From a bacterium D16-56 (GTDB taxonomy: Bacteria > Bacillota > Clostridia > Lachnospirales > Lachnospiraceae): 52,955 nucleotides of DNA. The stretch spans positions 1 through 52,955 of the forward strand of contig RAYY01000034.1 in the NCBI GenBank assembly GCA_003611875.1, written 5' to 3'. The translations under genes were made by a program, and so were the position numbers. Within the stretch, counting starts at the first letter, position 1, and each line of letters starts with the position of its first letter. Positions 7,935 to 16,605 of this stretch are shown here, in pieces. The notes under the pieces are model-generated. The model saw only the letters and a list, made by a program, of their open reading frames with translations, was not told the DNA's origin and ran no database searches.

Positions 7935-8414
7935 ATGGACAGGAAATTAAAAGTGTATTTAGACACATCCGTTATAAGTTATCTGCAACAGGAAGATACG
8001 CCAGAACGGATGAAAGACACATTAGCTCTTTGGAAGCAGTTTGAAGCTAAAAAGTATGATATTTATCTGTCACAGGTGACTCTTGATGAAGTGGGTGAGT
8101 GCCGTGCGCCAAAAAGAACGGCACTATTTGAATATTTGAGCAGGATTTCTTATACAAAACTGGAAATAACGAATGAAGTTTTAAAAGTTGCAAACCAGAT
8201 TATAGATATGGGCATACTGACACCGAAAAGCTTTGATGACTGTCAGCATATAGCAACTGCTGTTGTGCATGGGTGTGACTGCATCATATCGTGGAATTTT
8301 AAGCATATTGTAAATATAAAGACCATTAAGGGTGTCAGAGCAATCACACACCTTGAAAGCTATAAAGACATTGATATTATGAATCCGTCCGTATTATTAG
8401 GAGGTGGGGAATAA
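7935..8414 (+). CDS. PIN-domain toxin (VapC-like ribonuclease)
   Basis: The 159 residues begin KLKVYLDTSVISYLQ, whose aspartate is the first PIN acidic residue. LSQVTLDEVGEC supplies the acidic residue of the middle helix, and KSFDDCQHIATAVVHGCDCI plus SWNFKHIVN give the later DxxH and W-N-x-x-H features of the bacterial PIN subgroup. PIN toxins cut RNA. A GGGAG site precedes the ATG by seven bases. The stop shares one base with the ATG of the small partner gene, so toxin comes before antitoxin. Confidence 0.8.
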   Translation: MDRKLKVYLDTSVISYLQQEDTPERMKDTLALWKQFEAKKYDIYLSQVTLDEVGECRAPKRTALFEYLSRISYTKLEITNEVLKVANQIIDMGILTPKSFDDCQHIATAVVHGCDCIISWNFKHIVNIKTIKGVRAITHLESYKDIDIMNPSVLLGGGE

Positions 8415-8590
8415 TGGCATATACATTGGAAATTAGCCCAAATTTTACAGTTGAGGATATACACAAGATTCGTGAGCGCAATTATGAAGTGACAAAGCAC
8501 ATGACAGCGGAAGAGAAACTGCTTTATTATAATACGCCAAGGACAGATGCGGAAGAACAAATAGAACGGCTTAGGGCAAGGAATAGCTAA
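8414..8590 (+). CDS. Small antitoxin partner of the PIN toxin
   Basis: The 58-residue product starts in the TAATG overlap with the toxin stop. It reads MAYTLEISPNFTVEDIHKIR, then an acidic and helical part (MTAEEKLLYYNTPRTDAEEQ) ending RLRARNS. Size, overlap and composition fit a type II antitoxin whose C-terminal helix would block the PIN active site. No classical DNA-binding fold is certain. Confidence 0.65.
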   Translation: MAYTLEISPNFTVEDIHKIRERNYEVTKHMTAEEKLLYYNTPRTDAEEQIERLRARNS

Positions 8591-9015
8591 GGCTGTAAGC
8601 ATTATTCGAAAAAATTGTACAGAGAAATAACTGTTTTCCAATTATTTTTTTCTGCATTGGCAGAATGATTAACCTATAATCATTGAAAACGGGGCGTTAC
8701 AAGATTACAGTGAACGGTGTATCGCCTTGGGTGCGCACAGCACAGGCTGCTATTAACTAGAACTCAGGTAGGATTTGACCTATTAGAAGCTAACTATGCA
8801 ATGATTCAGCTATGTATTTTTTACTGCTGAAAGAGCAAAATAAATATCAGAGAATTTGATAATAGCATGTTTTTTTGTAAATGCTGTATAGCTGAACCAT
8901 TACCAGGAGATTACGGTTTTTCCTAATATTTATAAAAATATGTGCTGTTTTATTTGGTATATATAGAGAAAGCAGCACATATTATATTAGGGAACAAAAG
9001 AAAGGAATAGATCTT
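8591..9015 (+). other. Gene-poor stretch with a possible 3' gene remnant
   Basis: No full gene is seen. One short open stretch (about 8682-8760) reads TGRYKITVNGVSPWVRTAQA, then AIN and a stop. That looks like the C terminus of a lost extracellular or peptidoglycan-binding protein. The rest is A+T-rich and presumably holds the promoter of the small gene at 9016. Confidence 0.3.
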
Positions 9016-9168
9016 ATGTATTTTGCAAAGACAAGAGCTGTGCTTTTCTCAGAGGAAAAGCCGGTTGAGAAGAAGAAAAAGCGGTATTATGTACCAAGCC
9101 GTTATAGCTCTAGGAAGAAAACTCCAACTGAACAAAGTGCGCATGTAAAAAGCGAAGATCTTGTCTGA
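9016..9168 (+). CDS. Small basic protein, unknown
   Basis: AAAGGAA lies about eight bases before ATG 9016. The 50 residues are MYFAKTRAVLFSEEKPVEKK, then a basic stretch with YYVPSRYSSRKK and an acidic end. A well-formed terminator follows at 9202. The combination of ribosome site and terminator supports a real gene, but no family is recognised. Confidence 0.45.
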   Translation: MYFAKTRAVLFSEEKPVEKKKKRYYVPSRYSSRKKTPTEQSAHVKSEDLV

Positions 9169-9201
9169 GAAAGAGCAAAACAGCTTAAATATAGGTAAAA
9201 A

Positions 9202-9244
9202 CAGACTCCTATTAGCAGAGACATGCCATAGGGGTCTGTTTTTG
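9202..9244 (+). terminator. Intrinsic terminator
   Basis: CAGACTCCTAT pairs with ATAGGGGTCTG around a 15-base loop and is followed by five Ts. It ends the small gene at 9016. Confidence 0.75.
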
Positions 9245-9327
9245 CAAAGAGGTTTGGGACAACTCCCAATCCTTTGGTAAATCAGGATATTTATTTCAGC
9301 ATAAAACGAAATGGGACTTGGAAAAAT

Positions 9328-10422
9328 TTATCTGACCAATGCCTGAAGCTGCTCCAACAGTGCCCCTCCGCCTACCTGAATATTCCCTACCTGGGAGCAG
9401 ATTCGCTCCAGGCATTCCATTTCCTTGAGTTTATACAAGGTCTTATTTTCATCCATCAGCTTGGCTGTATTTAAAAGGGATCGGGTGGAGGCCACCTCCT
9501 CCCTTCTGGTGATGACATTGGCCTGTGCCTTTTTTTCTGCTATCAGCACGGTATTCATAATATCCCGGATCTCTCCCGGCAGGATAATATCCTTGATACC
9601 AGCGCTGCAGAACTCGATACAATAATTCCCCTCCATTTCCTTTAATCGTTTGAAGATAAACTGGGAGATTTCTTCCTTTTGCTGTAAAAGCTCATCCAGA
9701 CGGTATCTTCCAATATACTCCCGAATTACCAGCTGAACACAGGCGTATACCTGGTTTTCCAGATTTTTGATGGTCTCGATCACGGTTTTTGGTTCTACTA
9801 CCTTGTATGTACACATCAGGTTGATTCTCACACCAATCCGGTCTGCTGTCAGGATCTCTTGACCGGAAATCTCCAGCGGGCGGATTTTCAAATCTACGAT
9901 CCGGCATACCACGTCTTTGGAATATACCCAGTAATAGTAGGTTCCGGTTCCCAGCTCTTTGGCAGCCTGGTTGTCGTAATACAGGATTCCCAGCTCTCCG
10001 GGCTGAATCTCGATTTTTTTGTAATACTTTAAAGGAATCTGTGCAAGGTAGGCTTTGTTTACTTTTCCGGCTGCCTCCGGCTCCCTCATATCCAAAAGCT
10101 CCACACTGTACCGGTTCCACATATTCCAGTACAGATATTCTTCCTCTGCAAGAATCTTCCTGGCAACCCCGTTCTCCTTTAAAATCCCGATATGGCCCTC
10201 GGGAATCATGACAGAAAGCACTTTCTCCTCAAATGCTTTATCCTGTGTCAGCAAAATCTGTTTGGGAATCCGATCAAACCTTACAGGGCCTTCCATTTCT
10301 TCAACAATAACTTCATAGCCAAAAACCTTTCCATAATGGTAGGTTCCGTGGGAAAGGGTTTTTACAAAGCATCCGTTTTTTAATAGAAATCCACATTGGT
10401 TTTGGTTGATTTGAATTTTCAT
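9328..10422 (-). CDS. SPFH/Band 7 (slipin-like) protein
   Basis: The 364-residue protein has a beta-rich N-terminal half with repeated short motifs (QCGFLLKNGCFVKTLSHGTY; GELGILYYDNQAAKELGTGT). A Band 7 core follows from about 185 (RPLEISGQEILTADRIGVRI), then the helix QVYACVQLVIREYIGRYRLD and an Ala/Glu-rich coiled region (VLIAEKKAQANVITRREEVA). There is no N-terminal membrane anchor, unlike most SPFH proteins. Proteins of this class scaffold membrane microdomains; the specific role is unknown. Only RNA-like or empty sequence lies upstream for 500 bases. Confidence 0.8.
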   Translation of the reverse strand: MKIQINQNQCGFLLKNGCFVKTLSHGTYHYGKVFGYEVIVEEMEGPVRFDRIPKQILLTQDKAFEEKVLSVMIPEGHIGILKENGVARKILAEEEYLYWNMWNRYSVELLDMREPEAAGKVNKAYLAQIPLKYYKKIEIQPGELGILYYDNQAAKELGTGTYYYWVYSKDVVCRIVDLKIRPLEISGQEILTADRIGVRINLMCTYKVVEPKTVIETIKNLENQVYACVQLVIREYIGRYRLDELLQQKEEISQFIFKRLKEMEGNYCIEFCSAGIKDIILPGEIRDIMNTVLIAEKKAQANVITRREEVASTRSLLNTAKLMDENKTLYKLKEMECLERICSQVGNIQVGGGALLEQLQALVR

Positions 10423-10439
10423 AATTTCCTCCGTTCTGT

Positions 10440-10904
10440 GCAGGCTTTATAGTACATCGTACTCGGTGTGTGCTGCGAGCCTCGCTTTGTCAAGTATAAA
10501 ATGGTATGGGTGTTTTTGATTCTAATCTGGAGTGGATCGCTGATTGGTGATTCCAACCTGGAAACCGCCACAAAGAGCTTTGCGGGCCATCCGGACAGGT
10601 AAAACCATGGGATATCCGGCTTTCTGTTTTTGGAAACCTTTTGTTTTGGATTCTCGTGTGCCGGAGCACAGCGATGGGCAAAAGCTTTCTGGTTTTTTAA
10701 AACGGATTTCGGGATACCTTCTGTTTTGCCGTTTCCGGCGGCACAGGCAGGCTCTCTGCTGTATATTTTTCGTCTGTTGGGAAGAATGCTGCAGCTGTTT
10801 GGTTTCCTTTGCGGCTGCAGGCACAGGCCAGATTCTGACTGATCTTTCTTATGGAAGTCAAAATATACCGGCGGATTCCACGTCTTCCTCCTTTTAGAAA
10901 CATG
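10440..10904. other. Gene-free stretch between the structured RNA and the SPFH gene
   Basis: Open frames occur on both strands (for example 10544-10897 plus and 10697-10939 minus), but none has protein-like composition with a suitable start. It contains the related motif pair GGGATATCCGGC / CGGGATACC near 10608 and 10711. On the minus strand it could be a long leader of the SPFH gene. Confidence 0.35.
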
Positions 10905-10914
10905 TGGGAGATAA

Positions 10915-11125
10915 TGTTGATCGCTTTACCACTAAGCAACGGTTTTCACCGGTGGGATTCGAACCCACGTAAATCAAGTTCATTGACAATCTTCAGTCCC
11001 TAACTGAGCGTCACTTTCATGCTTCCGGCGGCATACCGTACTGCAAAAGCAGCGGCACCGTCTGGTTCAAATGCCACAACTGTAAGCCGAAACCATCACC
11101 TTTTCGGTAGTGTTATCCTACCATA
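10915..11125 (-). ncRNA. Structured RNA with permuted tRNA-like arms (raiA-motif candidate)
   Basis: Read on the minus strand there are many tight hairpins: GGTAG/CTACC (11106-11122), CTGC-TTTT-GCAG, CAGT/ACTG and TCAA/TTGA. Then comes a perfect T-arm-like element, GTGGG-TTCGAAT-CCCAC (10952-10968). It is followed by CGGT-GAAA-ACCG, a GNRA-capped stem, and a D-arm-like GCTTAGTGGTAAAGC (10923-10937). T-arm before D-arm, joined by a closed acceptor-like stem without CCA, is the order of a permuted tRNA, and rules out an ordinary tRNA. Length (~210 nt) and the tRNA-elbow-like parts fit what I recall of the raiA ncRNA of Firmicutes. Family assignment is inference. Confidence 0.6.
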
Positions 11126-11330
11126 AAAGGAAAAAGGAATCATTTCAAAAACGCTGCGAGATTTTTTGGCTGCCTGTTTTGGAATCAGAGGGAAAAGCGA
11201 TGGAAGGCTATTTCGTGTAGGGATTGATGTAAATAAGGAAAAATTATTCTATACATTTTTGGAAATATTCTATAAAATGGTAGTGGAGATTTTGTAAGGA
11301 AGTTTAATCTTCAGGAAAAGGAGCATGAAT

Positions 11331-13049
11331 ATGGTACAAGGAAAGACGAATCAGGATTATAAAGAAGAAAAAGGGAAGGAAACTGCTTTTAGAAGATGGT
11401 GGCAGAATGCGGTGATCTATCAAATCTATCCCCGAAGCTTTCAGGACAGTAATGGGGATGGGATCGGGGATCTGCAGGGGATCATTCGGCGGCTGGATTA
11501 TTTGGAGACACTGGGAGTGGATGCGGTTTGGCTTTCGCCGGTGTGCCAGTCGCCTCAGGACGACAATGGATATGATATTTCGGATTATCAGGATATTGAT
11601 CCCATGTTCGGGACTCTGGAGGATATGGAGCAGTTGATCCGGGAGGCAGGGAAACGGGGAATCCGCATCATTATGGATTTGGTGCTGAATCACACTTCGG
11701 ACGAGCATCCCTGGTTTATAGAGGCGAAATCAGGGCGGGAGAATCCTTATCATGATTATTATGTGTGGAGGGACGGGGTGCCGGGAACGCCGCCCAATGA
11801 TATGAAGGCCAGCTTCGGTGGCTCGGCGTGGGAGTGGTCGCCGGAGGCAGGGCAGTATTACTTCCATCAGTTTTCGGTTAAACAGCCTGACCTGAACTGG
11901 GATAATCCTAAAGTGCGTCAGGAGATCTATCAAATGATTCACTGGTGGATGGAAAAGGGGGTGGGCGGCTTTCGGCTGGATGTGATCGATCAGATCGCCA
12001 AGGTTCCGGATGAAAGGATTACCAACAACGGGCCGATGCTTCACACGTATATTCGGGAGCTGAGCAGGGAAACGTTTCAAAAAGGGGATTTGGTGACAGT
12101 GGGGGAGGCGTGGGGCGCCACGCCGGATTTGGCAAGGCTTTACAGTAATCCTGACGGCAGTGAGTTTTCTATGGTGTTTCAGTTTGAACATATTCTACTG
12201 GATCAGCAGAAGGGAAAGGAAAAATGGGATTTGGCGCCGCTTCCGTTTTTAGAGCTGAAGAGAATTTTGAATCAGTGGCAGACCAGTCTTTACGGATGCG
12301 GCTGGAACAGCCTGTTTTGGGACAATCATGACCTGCCCCGTATTGTGTCCCGTTGGGGAAATGACGGCAGATACCGGACAGAGTCCGCCAAGATGCTGGC
12401 CACACTGCTCCACGGAATGCAGGGAACGCCGTATATTTATCAGGGGGAAGAACTGGGGATGACCAATGTCTGTTATCCGATTGAGGAATATCGGGATATT
12501 GAGACGCTGAATGCGTATCGGGAACGGATAGAGGCAGGATATCAAAAGGAAGATGTGATGGAATCCATTTATGCAAAAAGCCGGGATAATGCCAGGACGC
12601 CGATGCAGTGGGACGCCGGACCTTATGCTGGTTTTACGGACGGAACGCCGTGGATGAAGGTGAATCCCAATTACCGGGAGATTCATGCTGCAGCGCAGGT
12701 GGGAGTGCCTGGCTCTGTGTTTGAGTATTACCGGAGTCTGGTGGCCCTTCGAAAGGAATATCCGGTTCTGACGGACGGGCGGTTTTACATGCTTTTGGAA
12801 GACGATGGGCAGATTTTTGCCTATATGCGGGAGAATGAGCAGTGTCGGCTGTTGGTAATATGCAACTTTTTTGAAGATCCAGCAGAATGTGCATTGACCA
12901 AGGAATGGGAGCAGGAAACGCTGCTGCTTGGGAATTATGAGAACAGGGAGAAAGGGGTGTTAAAGCCCTACGAGGCTCGGATGTATCTGTCCTGGAAAGG
13001 AACATCCGATTCTGACGGACGGGCGGTTTTTCGTGCTTCTGAAAAATGA
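11331..13049 (+). CDS. GH13 alpha-glucosidase (oligo-1,6-glucosidase/dextran glucosidase type)
   Basis: The enzyme hydrolyses alpha-1,6 (and possibly alpha-1,4) linkages at the non-reducing end of imported oligosaccharides, in the cytoplasm; there is no signal peptide. NAVIYQIYPRSFQDSNGDGI opens the barrel. Conserved regions are DLVLNHTSDEHPWF, GGFRLDVID (nucleophile D217), TVGEAWG (acid/base E259) and FWDNHDLPR (D334), counted from the ATG at 11331. That ATG is preferred because AAGGAG is seven bases before it but only one base before the ATG at 11325. NHDLPR replaces the usual NHDQPR. It heads the dextran locus. Confidence 0.9.
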   Translation: MVQGKTNQDYKEEKGKETAFRRWWQNAVIYQIYPRSFQDSNGDGIGDLQGIIRRLDYLETLGVDAVWLSPVCQSPQDDNGYDISDYQDIDPMFGTLEDMEQLIREAGKRGIRIIMDLVLNHTSDEHPWFIEAKSGRENPYHDYYVWRDGVPGTPPNDMKASFGGSAWEWSPEAGQYYFHQFSVKQPDLNWDNPKVRQEIYQMIHWWMEKGVGGFRLDVIDQIAKVPDERITNNGPMLHTYIRELSRETFQKGDLVTVGEAWGATPDLARLYSNPDGSEFSMVFQFEHILLDQQKGKEKWDLAPLPFLELKRILNQWQTSLYGCGWNSLFWDNHDLPRIVSRWGNDGRYRTESAKMLATLLHGMQGTPYIYQGEELGMTNVCYPIEEYRDIETLNAYRERIEAGYQKEDVMESIYAKSRDNARTPMQWDAGPYAGFTDGTPWMKVNPNYREIHAAAQVGVPGSVFEYYRSLVALRKEYPVLTDGRFYMLLEDDGQIFAYMRENEQCRLLVICNFFEDPAECALTKEWEQETLLLGNYENREKGVLKPYEARMYLSWKGTSDSDGRAVFRASEK

Positions 13050-13090
13050 GACCGGACCGGTTTATGTAAATTCTGTGTCGGCTGTTTTAG

Positions 13091-13188
13091 GTTGTGAGGG
13101 GCATGAGAAAGCGCGGAATGGGACTCCGGGATGCTGTGACAGAGGCGGAGCTTTTCTCTGTGAGGGGCACAAGAAAGCGCGGAATGGA
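13091..13188 (+). repeat. Direct repeat between the GH13 and regulator genes
   Basis: Two ~29-base copies starting TGTGAGGGGCA and continuing AGAAAGCGCGGAATGG (from 13093 and from 13159) lie exactly 66 bases apart. In one frame both read CEGHxKARNG. The frame overlaps the GH13 stop and lacks a ribosome site, so it is more likely an intergenic repeat than a gene. Confidence 0.5.
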
Positions 13189-13250
13189 AAAACCGCAGGC
13201 AGAGGTACAGGCCGATTCAGAAAGCGTTTGGAGGGAGGTGTAAAAAAGCT

Positions 13251-14633
13251 ATGTTCCGGTTGATGATTGCAGACGATGAGGATGCAGAACGTATGGGGAT
13301 ACGTTTCCTGCTGCATAAGTTTGGATATGCCTTTGAGATCCGGGAGGCGTCGGACGGAATGGAGGCATTAAAGGGGCTGAGGGAATTTCCGGCGGATATT
13401 CTGATGACGGATGTAAAGATGCCGTTCTTAAATGGCATAGAGCTGGCGGCAAAGGTGCGGGAACAGTTTCCTGATATGCAGATCATATTTTTCAGCGGTT
13501 ATGATGATTTTGAGTATGTGAAGCAGGCGCTTTCCCTACAGGCGGTGGATTATATTTTAAAGCCGGTGGATCCGGCAGAATTTAACCGAGTGATCGGACG
13601 GGGAGTGGAGCGCCTGATGCGGGACAAGGAAGCGATTACCCAGAACAAAGCATTTTTGAAAAGCTATGTGATTGCGCGGCTGCTGAATCAGGTATCCTAT
13701 GAAAAGCTGGTTCAGGAGTATGACAGAGAGCAGCTCCGCTTTTTGAGAGAATATACCAGGCTGATTGTGATTGAGTTTGAGGAGGATGTATTTGGAAGTG
13801 TAATCTCGGATATAAAAGCGTTTTCCAATCTGTCAGGAGGGGTGATTTCCGGTGAATTTGACTTTCTGGATTTGACCCCCTCTCAGGGAGTGTTCTTTTT
13901 AAAACGCATGGAATTAAAGGAGGAGCACCTGCAGGAGCTGGCCCGGTGTATCCATCTGGTGGTGGAAAAGGAGTTCGGCAAGAAATGCTATTTAGCGGTG
14001 AGCGAGAGGATTGCAGGCGGAGAGGATATGGGAAATGCATACCGGCAGGCAGAGCGAAGCCTGGAGGAGCGTTTTTTCTATCAAGACAGCTATGTTTATC
14101 CCAGAGAAAATCCGGCACAGCAGGAACCGGTAAAGACCAGTGACGGACAGCTTTTGCAGGCCATTGAGAAGGATGTGGCCTGCCGTGACGGCTACAGCCT
14201 GAAAAGGAATGTGGAGATTTTGCTGGAGGTGTGCCGGAATAACGGGTTTCAGTCGTATATCTATACCCGTTTTGTCTGTGCCAGTCTGATCAAGATTTTG
14301 GTGAAGGAGCTTCCGGATGGAAAGGACCGCTTGGCCGGGCTGGTGGAGCAGTATATTAAAGACCATTATGACCAGCCTTTGAGTCTGGACCTTTTGGCTG
14401 AGAAGGCTTTTCGGACACCGCATTATCTAAGCAGTATTTTTATTCAGGAAAAGGGGATCGGCATTAACAAGTATATAAAAAACGTCAGGATGGAAAAGGC
14501 CAGAGAGCTGCTGAAGAATACCAATATGAAGATCAGTGATATCTGTGAGCAGGTAGGATATGCAAGTGTGTCTTATTTCTGCCGCAGCTTTCGGAATGAA
14601 TATGGGGTGACGCCGGAGCAGTACCGGCGGTAG
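13251..14633 (+). CDS. YesN-like response regulator with AraC-type DNA-binding domain
   Basis: Receiver domain 1-120 has the acidic pair D8/D9, phospho-acceptor D54 (ILMTDVKMP) and the lysine of YILKPVD. A linker of ~200 residues follows. The C-terminal AraC domain (about 355-460) carries SLDLLAEKAFRTPHYLSSIF and MKISDICEQVGYASVSYFCR as its two helix-turn-helix motifs. It should activate the sugar-uptake genes on phosphorylation by the adjacent kinase. GGAGGTG is upstream of the ATG. Confidence 0.93.
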   Translation: MFRLMIADDEDAERMGIRFLLHKFGYAFEIREASDGMEALKGLREFPADILMTDVKMPFLNGIELAAKVREQFPDMQIIFFSGYDDFEYVKQALSLQAVDYILKPVDPAEFNRVIGRGVERLMRDKEAITQNKAFLKSYVIARLLNQVSYEKLVQEYDREQLRFLREYTRLIVIEFEEDVFGSVISDIKAFSNLSGGVISGEFDFLDLTPSQGVFFLKRMELKEEHLQELARCIHLVVEKEFGKKCYLAVSERIAGGEDMGNAYRQAERSLEERFFYQDSYVYPRENPAQQEPVKTSDGQLLQAIEKDVACRDGYSLKRNVEILLEVCRNNGFQSYIYTRFVCASLIKILVKELPDGKDRLAGLVEQYIKDHYDQPLSLDLLAEKAFRTPHYLSSIFIQEKGIGINKYIKNVRMEKARELLKNTNMKISDICEQVGYASVSYFCRSFRNEYGVTPEQYRR

Positions 14634-14716
14634 ACGGCGGATGAACCAAGGCAAAGCCGCCGCGTTGGAATAAAGAGAAAGGTGTCTGTCAGGATTATAA
14701 GTGGGAGGAAGGGCAG

Positions 14717-16420
14717 ATGGCAGATGTGGGGAAATGGTATAAAAATCTGGTGTTCCGGAAAAAGGTGTTTCTAAGCCATCTGGCAGTCAGCTTAATTCCG
14801 GTGGTGATTTTAGGGGTTTTCTGTTATCTGCAGACCAGAAGGCTTTTGATCCAGCGGGAGCGGGAGGTTTTAAGGGAAACGTTGGAGCAAAGTGTGCTGC
14901 GGATGGATTTTTCCTTGTCTATGTATCAGCATGTAATGCAGAATCTTGTGTGGGATGAAAATATCAGACAGGCATTGGAAGTACAATATCAAAACAATCT
15001 GGAAATGTATCGGGCCTATCGGGATGTGATCGATCCGGCCGTCCGGCAGATGAAGCTTCTTTATCCTCAGATTCGAAGGCTGACTATCTACAGCTCCAAT
15101 GAAACCCTGCATCCCCATGGGGATATTCTGAGACGGATTCAGGAAGCGCCGTGGCCGGAGGATGCGTACCAGGATTATCAGATTCACTGGAAGGCAGACC
15201 AGCGGGGAGTGTTGGAGCTGTACTGCAGAATCTACGGTGGAGAACGGAAAAGTCGGAATATGGTTTATATGGAACTGGACTATCAGGAGATGTTTCAGTG
15301 GCTTTCAGGGCTTTTTGAGAACAACTACGGGGTTATGATTGCCAACGGAGGAGCATCGCCGGCCTATTCCTTTGCCGTGCCTGGGAACGGGAGGGGAGCC
15401 TGCGGGCTTACCCTGGAGGAGTTATCCTGCGGGGCAGAGTGTTTGGAGGACTATGTGCTGGAAAAGAGGGAGATTCCGGCTAATCACTGGAACATTTATC
15501 TGTACCGTCCTCTCAACACTGTGTCTTCCTCGGCAATCAGCATTACGTTTTTGATTGTGGGAGCAGTTGTGTTCTGTCTGATTATTATCTTTATGGTAAG
15601 TGTTCTGCTGTCTAAAAGTGTGGTGCAGCCTTTGACCAGGCTGATCCAGAATATCGATCAGATTGAAGGGGAGAACCTGCAGGTGGTAGTGAGGGGGGAG
15701 TCCAGGGATGAGATCGGCCATTTGATCCAAAGCTTTTCCCGGATGATGGAGCGGCTGAATACGCTGGTGAACGAGGTATACAAAAGCAGGATTTCCCAGC
15801 AGGAGTATGAGACGAAGGCGCTGCAGGCTCAGATCAATCCTCATTTTCTTTATAACAGCTTATCCCTGATTAACTGGAAGGCAATTATGGCAGATCAGAC
15901 GGAAATCAGCGAGATGGCACAGCTTTTGTCTACCTTTTATCGGACTACGCTCAATAAAGGAAAAAGCGTCACTACGGTAAAGGGAGAGTGGGACAATACC
16001 AGTTCCTATATTCGGATTCAAAGTATAATGCACTCGGGCAAATTTGAGGTAGAGCAGCAGGCAGAGGAATCCATCATGAAGTATGAAATGCTGAATCTGA
16101 TTCTTCAGCCATTGGTGGAAAATGCCATCGGACACGGATTAGATCACAAAGAAGGGGAGGGGAAGAAAAGGCTGTGGGTGTCAGGCCGTGAGAATGGGGA
16201 CTGCCTGGAATTTGAGGTGAGGGATAACGGATGCGGAATGTCTTCTAAGGATGCAAAGGAGGTACTGAATGCAAGCTCCAAGGGATATGGGCTGCAGAAT
16301 GTACACTATCGGATCCGGCTGTACTATGGGGAGGCGTATGGACTGCAGATTGAGAGCAGATTAGGGGAGGGTACCAGGGTAGTGGTGAGGATTCCTAAGA
16401 GGATTTCCGGTGAGCAGTAA
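14717..16420 (+). CDS. YesM-like sensor histidine kinase
   Basis: This is a membrane kinase of 567 residues. TM1 is at about 19-40 (HLAVSLIPVVILGVFCYLQT), an extracellular sensor region spans ~45-275, and TM2 is at ~276-300 (AISITFLIVGAVVFCLIIIF). A HAMP domain follows (VVQPLTRLIQNIDQIEGENL). The His_kinase domain has phosphorylated H376 in QINPHFLYNS, and the HATPase has DNGCGM. It pairs with the regulator 80 bases upstream and likely senses dextran-derived sugar, perhaps through the binding protein. GGAGGAAGGGCAG precedes the ATG. Confidence 0.93.
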   Translation: MADVGKWYKNLVFRKKVFLSHLAVSLIPVVILGVFCYLQTRRLLIQREREVLRETLEQSVLRMDFSLSMYQHVMQNLVWDENIRQALEVQYQNNLEMYRAYRDVIDPAVRQMKLLYPQIRRLTIYSSNETLHPHGDILRRIQEAPWPEDAYQDYQIHWKADQRGVLELYCRIYGGERKSRNMVYMELDYQEMFQWLSGLFENNYGVMIANGGASPAYSFAVPGNGRGACGLTLEELSCGAECLEDYVLEKREIPANHWNIYLYRPLNTVSSSAISITFLIVGAVVFCLIIIFMVSVLLSKSVVQPLTRLIQNIDQIEGENLQVVVRGESRDEIGHLIQSFSRMMERLNTLVNEVYKSRISQQEYETKALQAQINPHFLYNSLSLINWKAIMADQTEISEMAQLLSTFYRTTLNKGKSVTTVKGEWDNTSSYIRIQSIMHSGKFEVEQQAEESIMKYEMLNLILQPLVENAIGHGLDHKEGEGKKRLWVSGRENGDCLEFEVRDNGCGMSSKDAKEVLNASSKGYGLQNVHYRIRLYYGEAYGLQIESRLGEGTRVVVRIPKRISGEQ

Positions 16421-16498
16421 AGGTACAACAGCTTGGCGGGAAAAATGCCAGCCTTAGAATACATTGCCTGGAATAGTAAAACAGAGAATGGATTGTAC

Positions 16499-16536
16499 AA
16501 AAATACCGGAAAATGTAACATAAACCGGTATTTTTT
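16499..16536 (+). terminator. Terminator after the two-component genes
   Basis: AAAAATACCGG pairs with CCGGTATTTTTT around a 15-base loop and ends in a T-run. It separates the regulator transcript from the transport and dextranase operon. Confidence 0.75.
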
Positions 16537-16540
16537 GTCG

Positions 16541-16569
16541 TTTACGTAGAAAATTATACAAATTATAAT
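16541..16569 (+). promoter_or_regulatory. Vegetative-type promoter of the ABC/dextranase operon
   Basis: TTTACG (16541-16546), 17 bases, and TATAAT (16564-16569) lie immediately after the terminator and 37 bases before the ATG of the binding-protein gene. The imperfect -35 fits activation by the YesN-like regulator. Confidence 0.55.
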
Positions 16570-16605
16570 CAATGTATCAGGTGGAAAGGCAGAGGAGGAA
16601 TCGTA

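Noticed and set aside
10544-10897. 117-codon plus frame and several overlapping frames
   Set aside because: Cys/Phe/Arg-rich text without protein-like order, frames open on both strands, no usable start.
10952-10968. Ordinary tRNA gene on the minus strand
   Set aside because: The T-arm is present, but acceptor and D-arm lie on the wrong side and no anticodon arm fits.
11730-12686. Long antisense frames under the GH13 and other dextran-locus genes
   Set aside because: They mirror the codon bias of the real genes and have no starts or ribosome sites.
13033-13263. 76-codon frame containing CEGHxKARNG twice
   Set aside because: It starts inside the GH13 gene without a ribosome site; treated as a DNA repeat instead.
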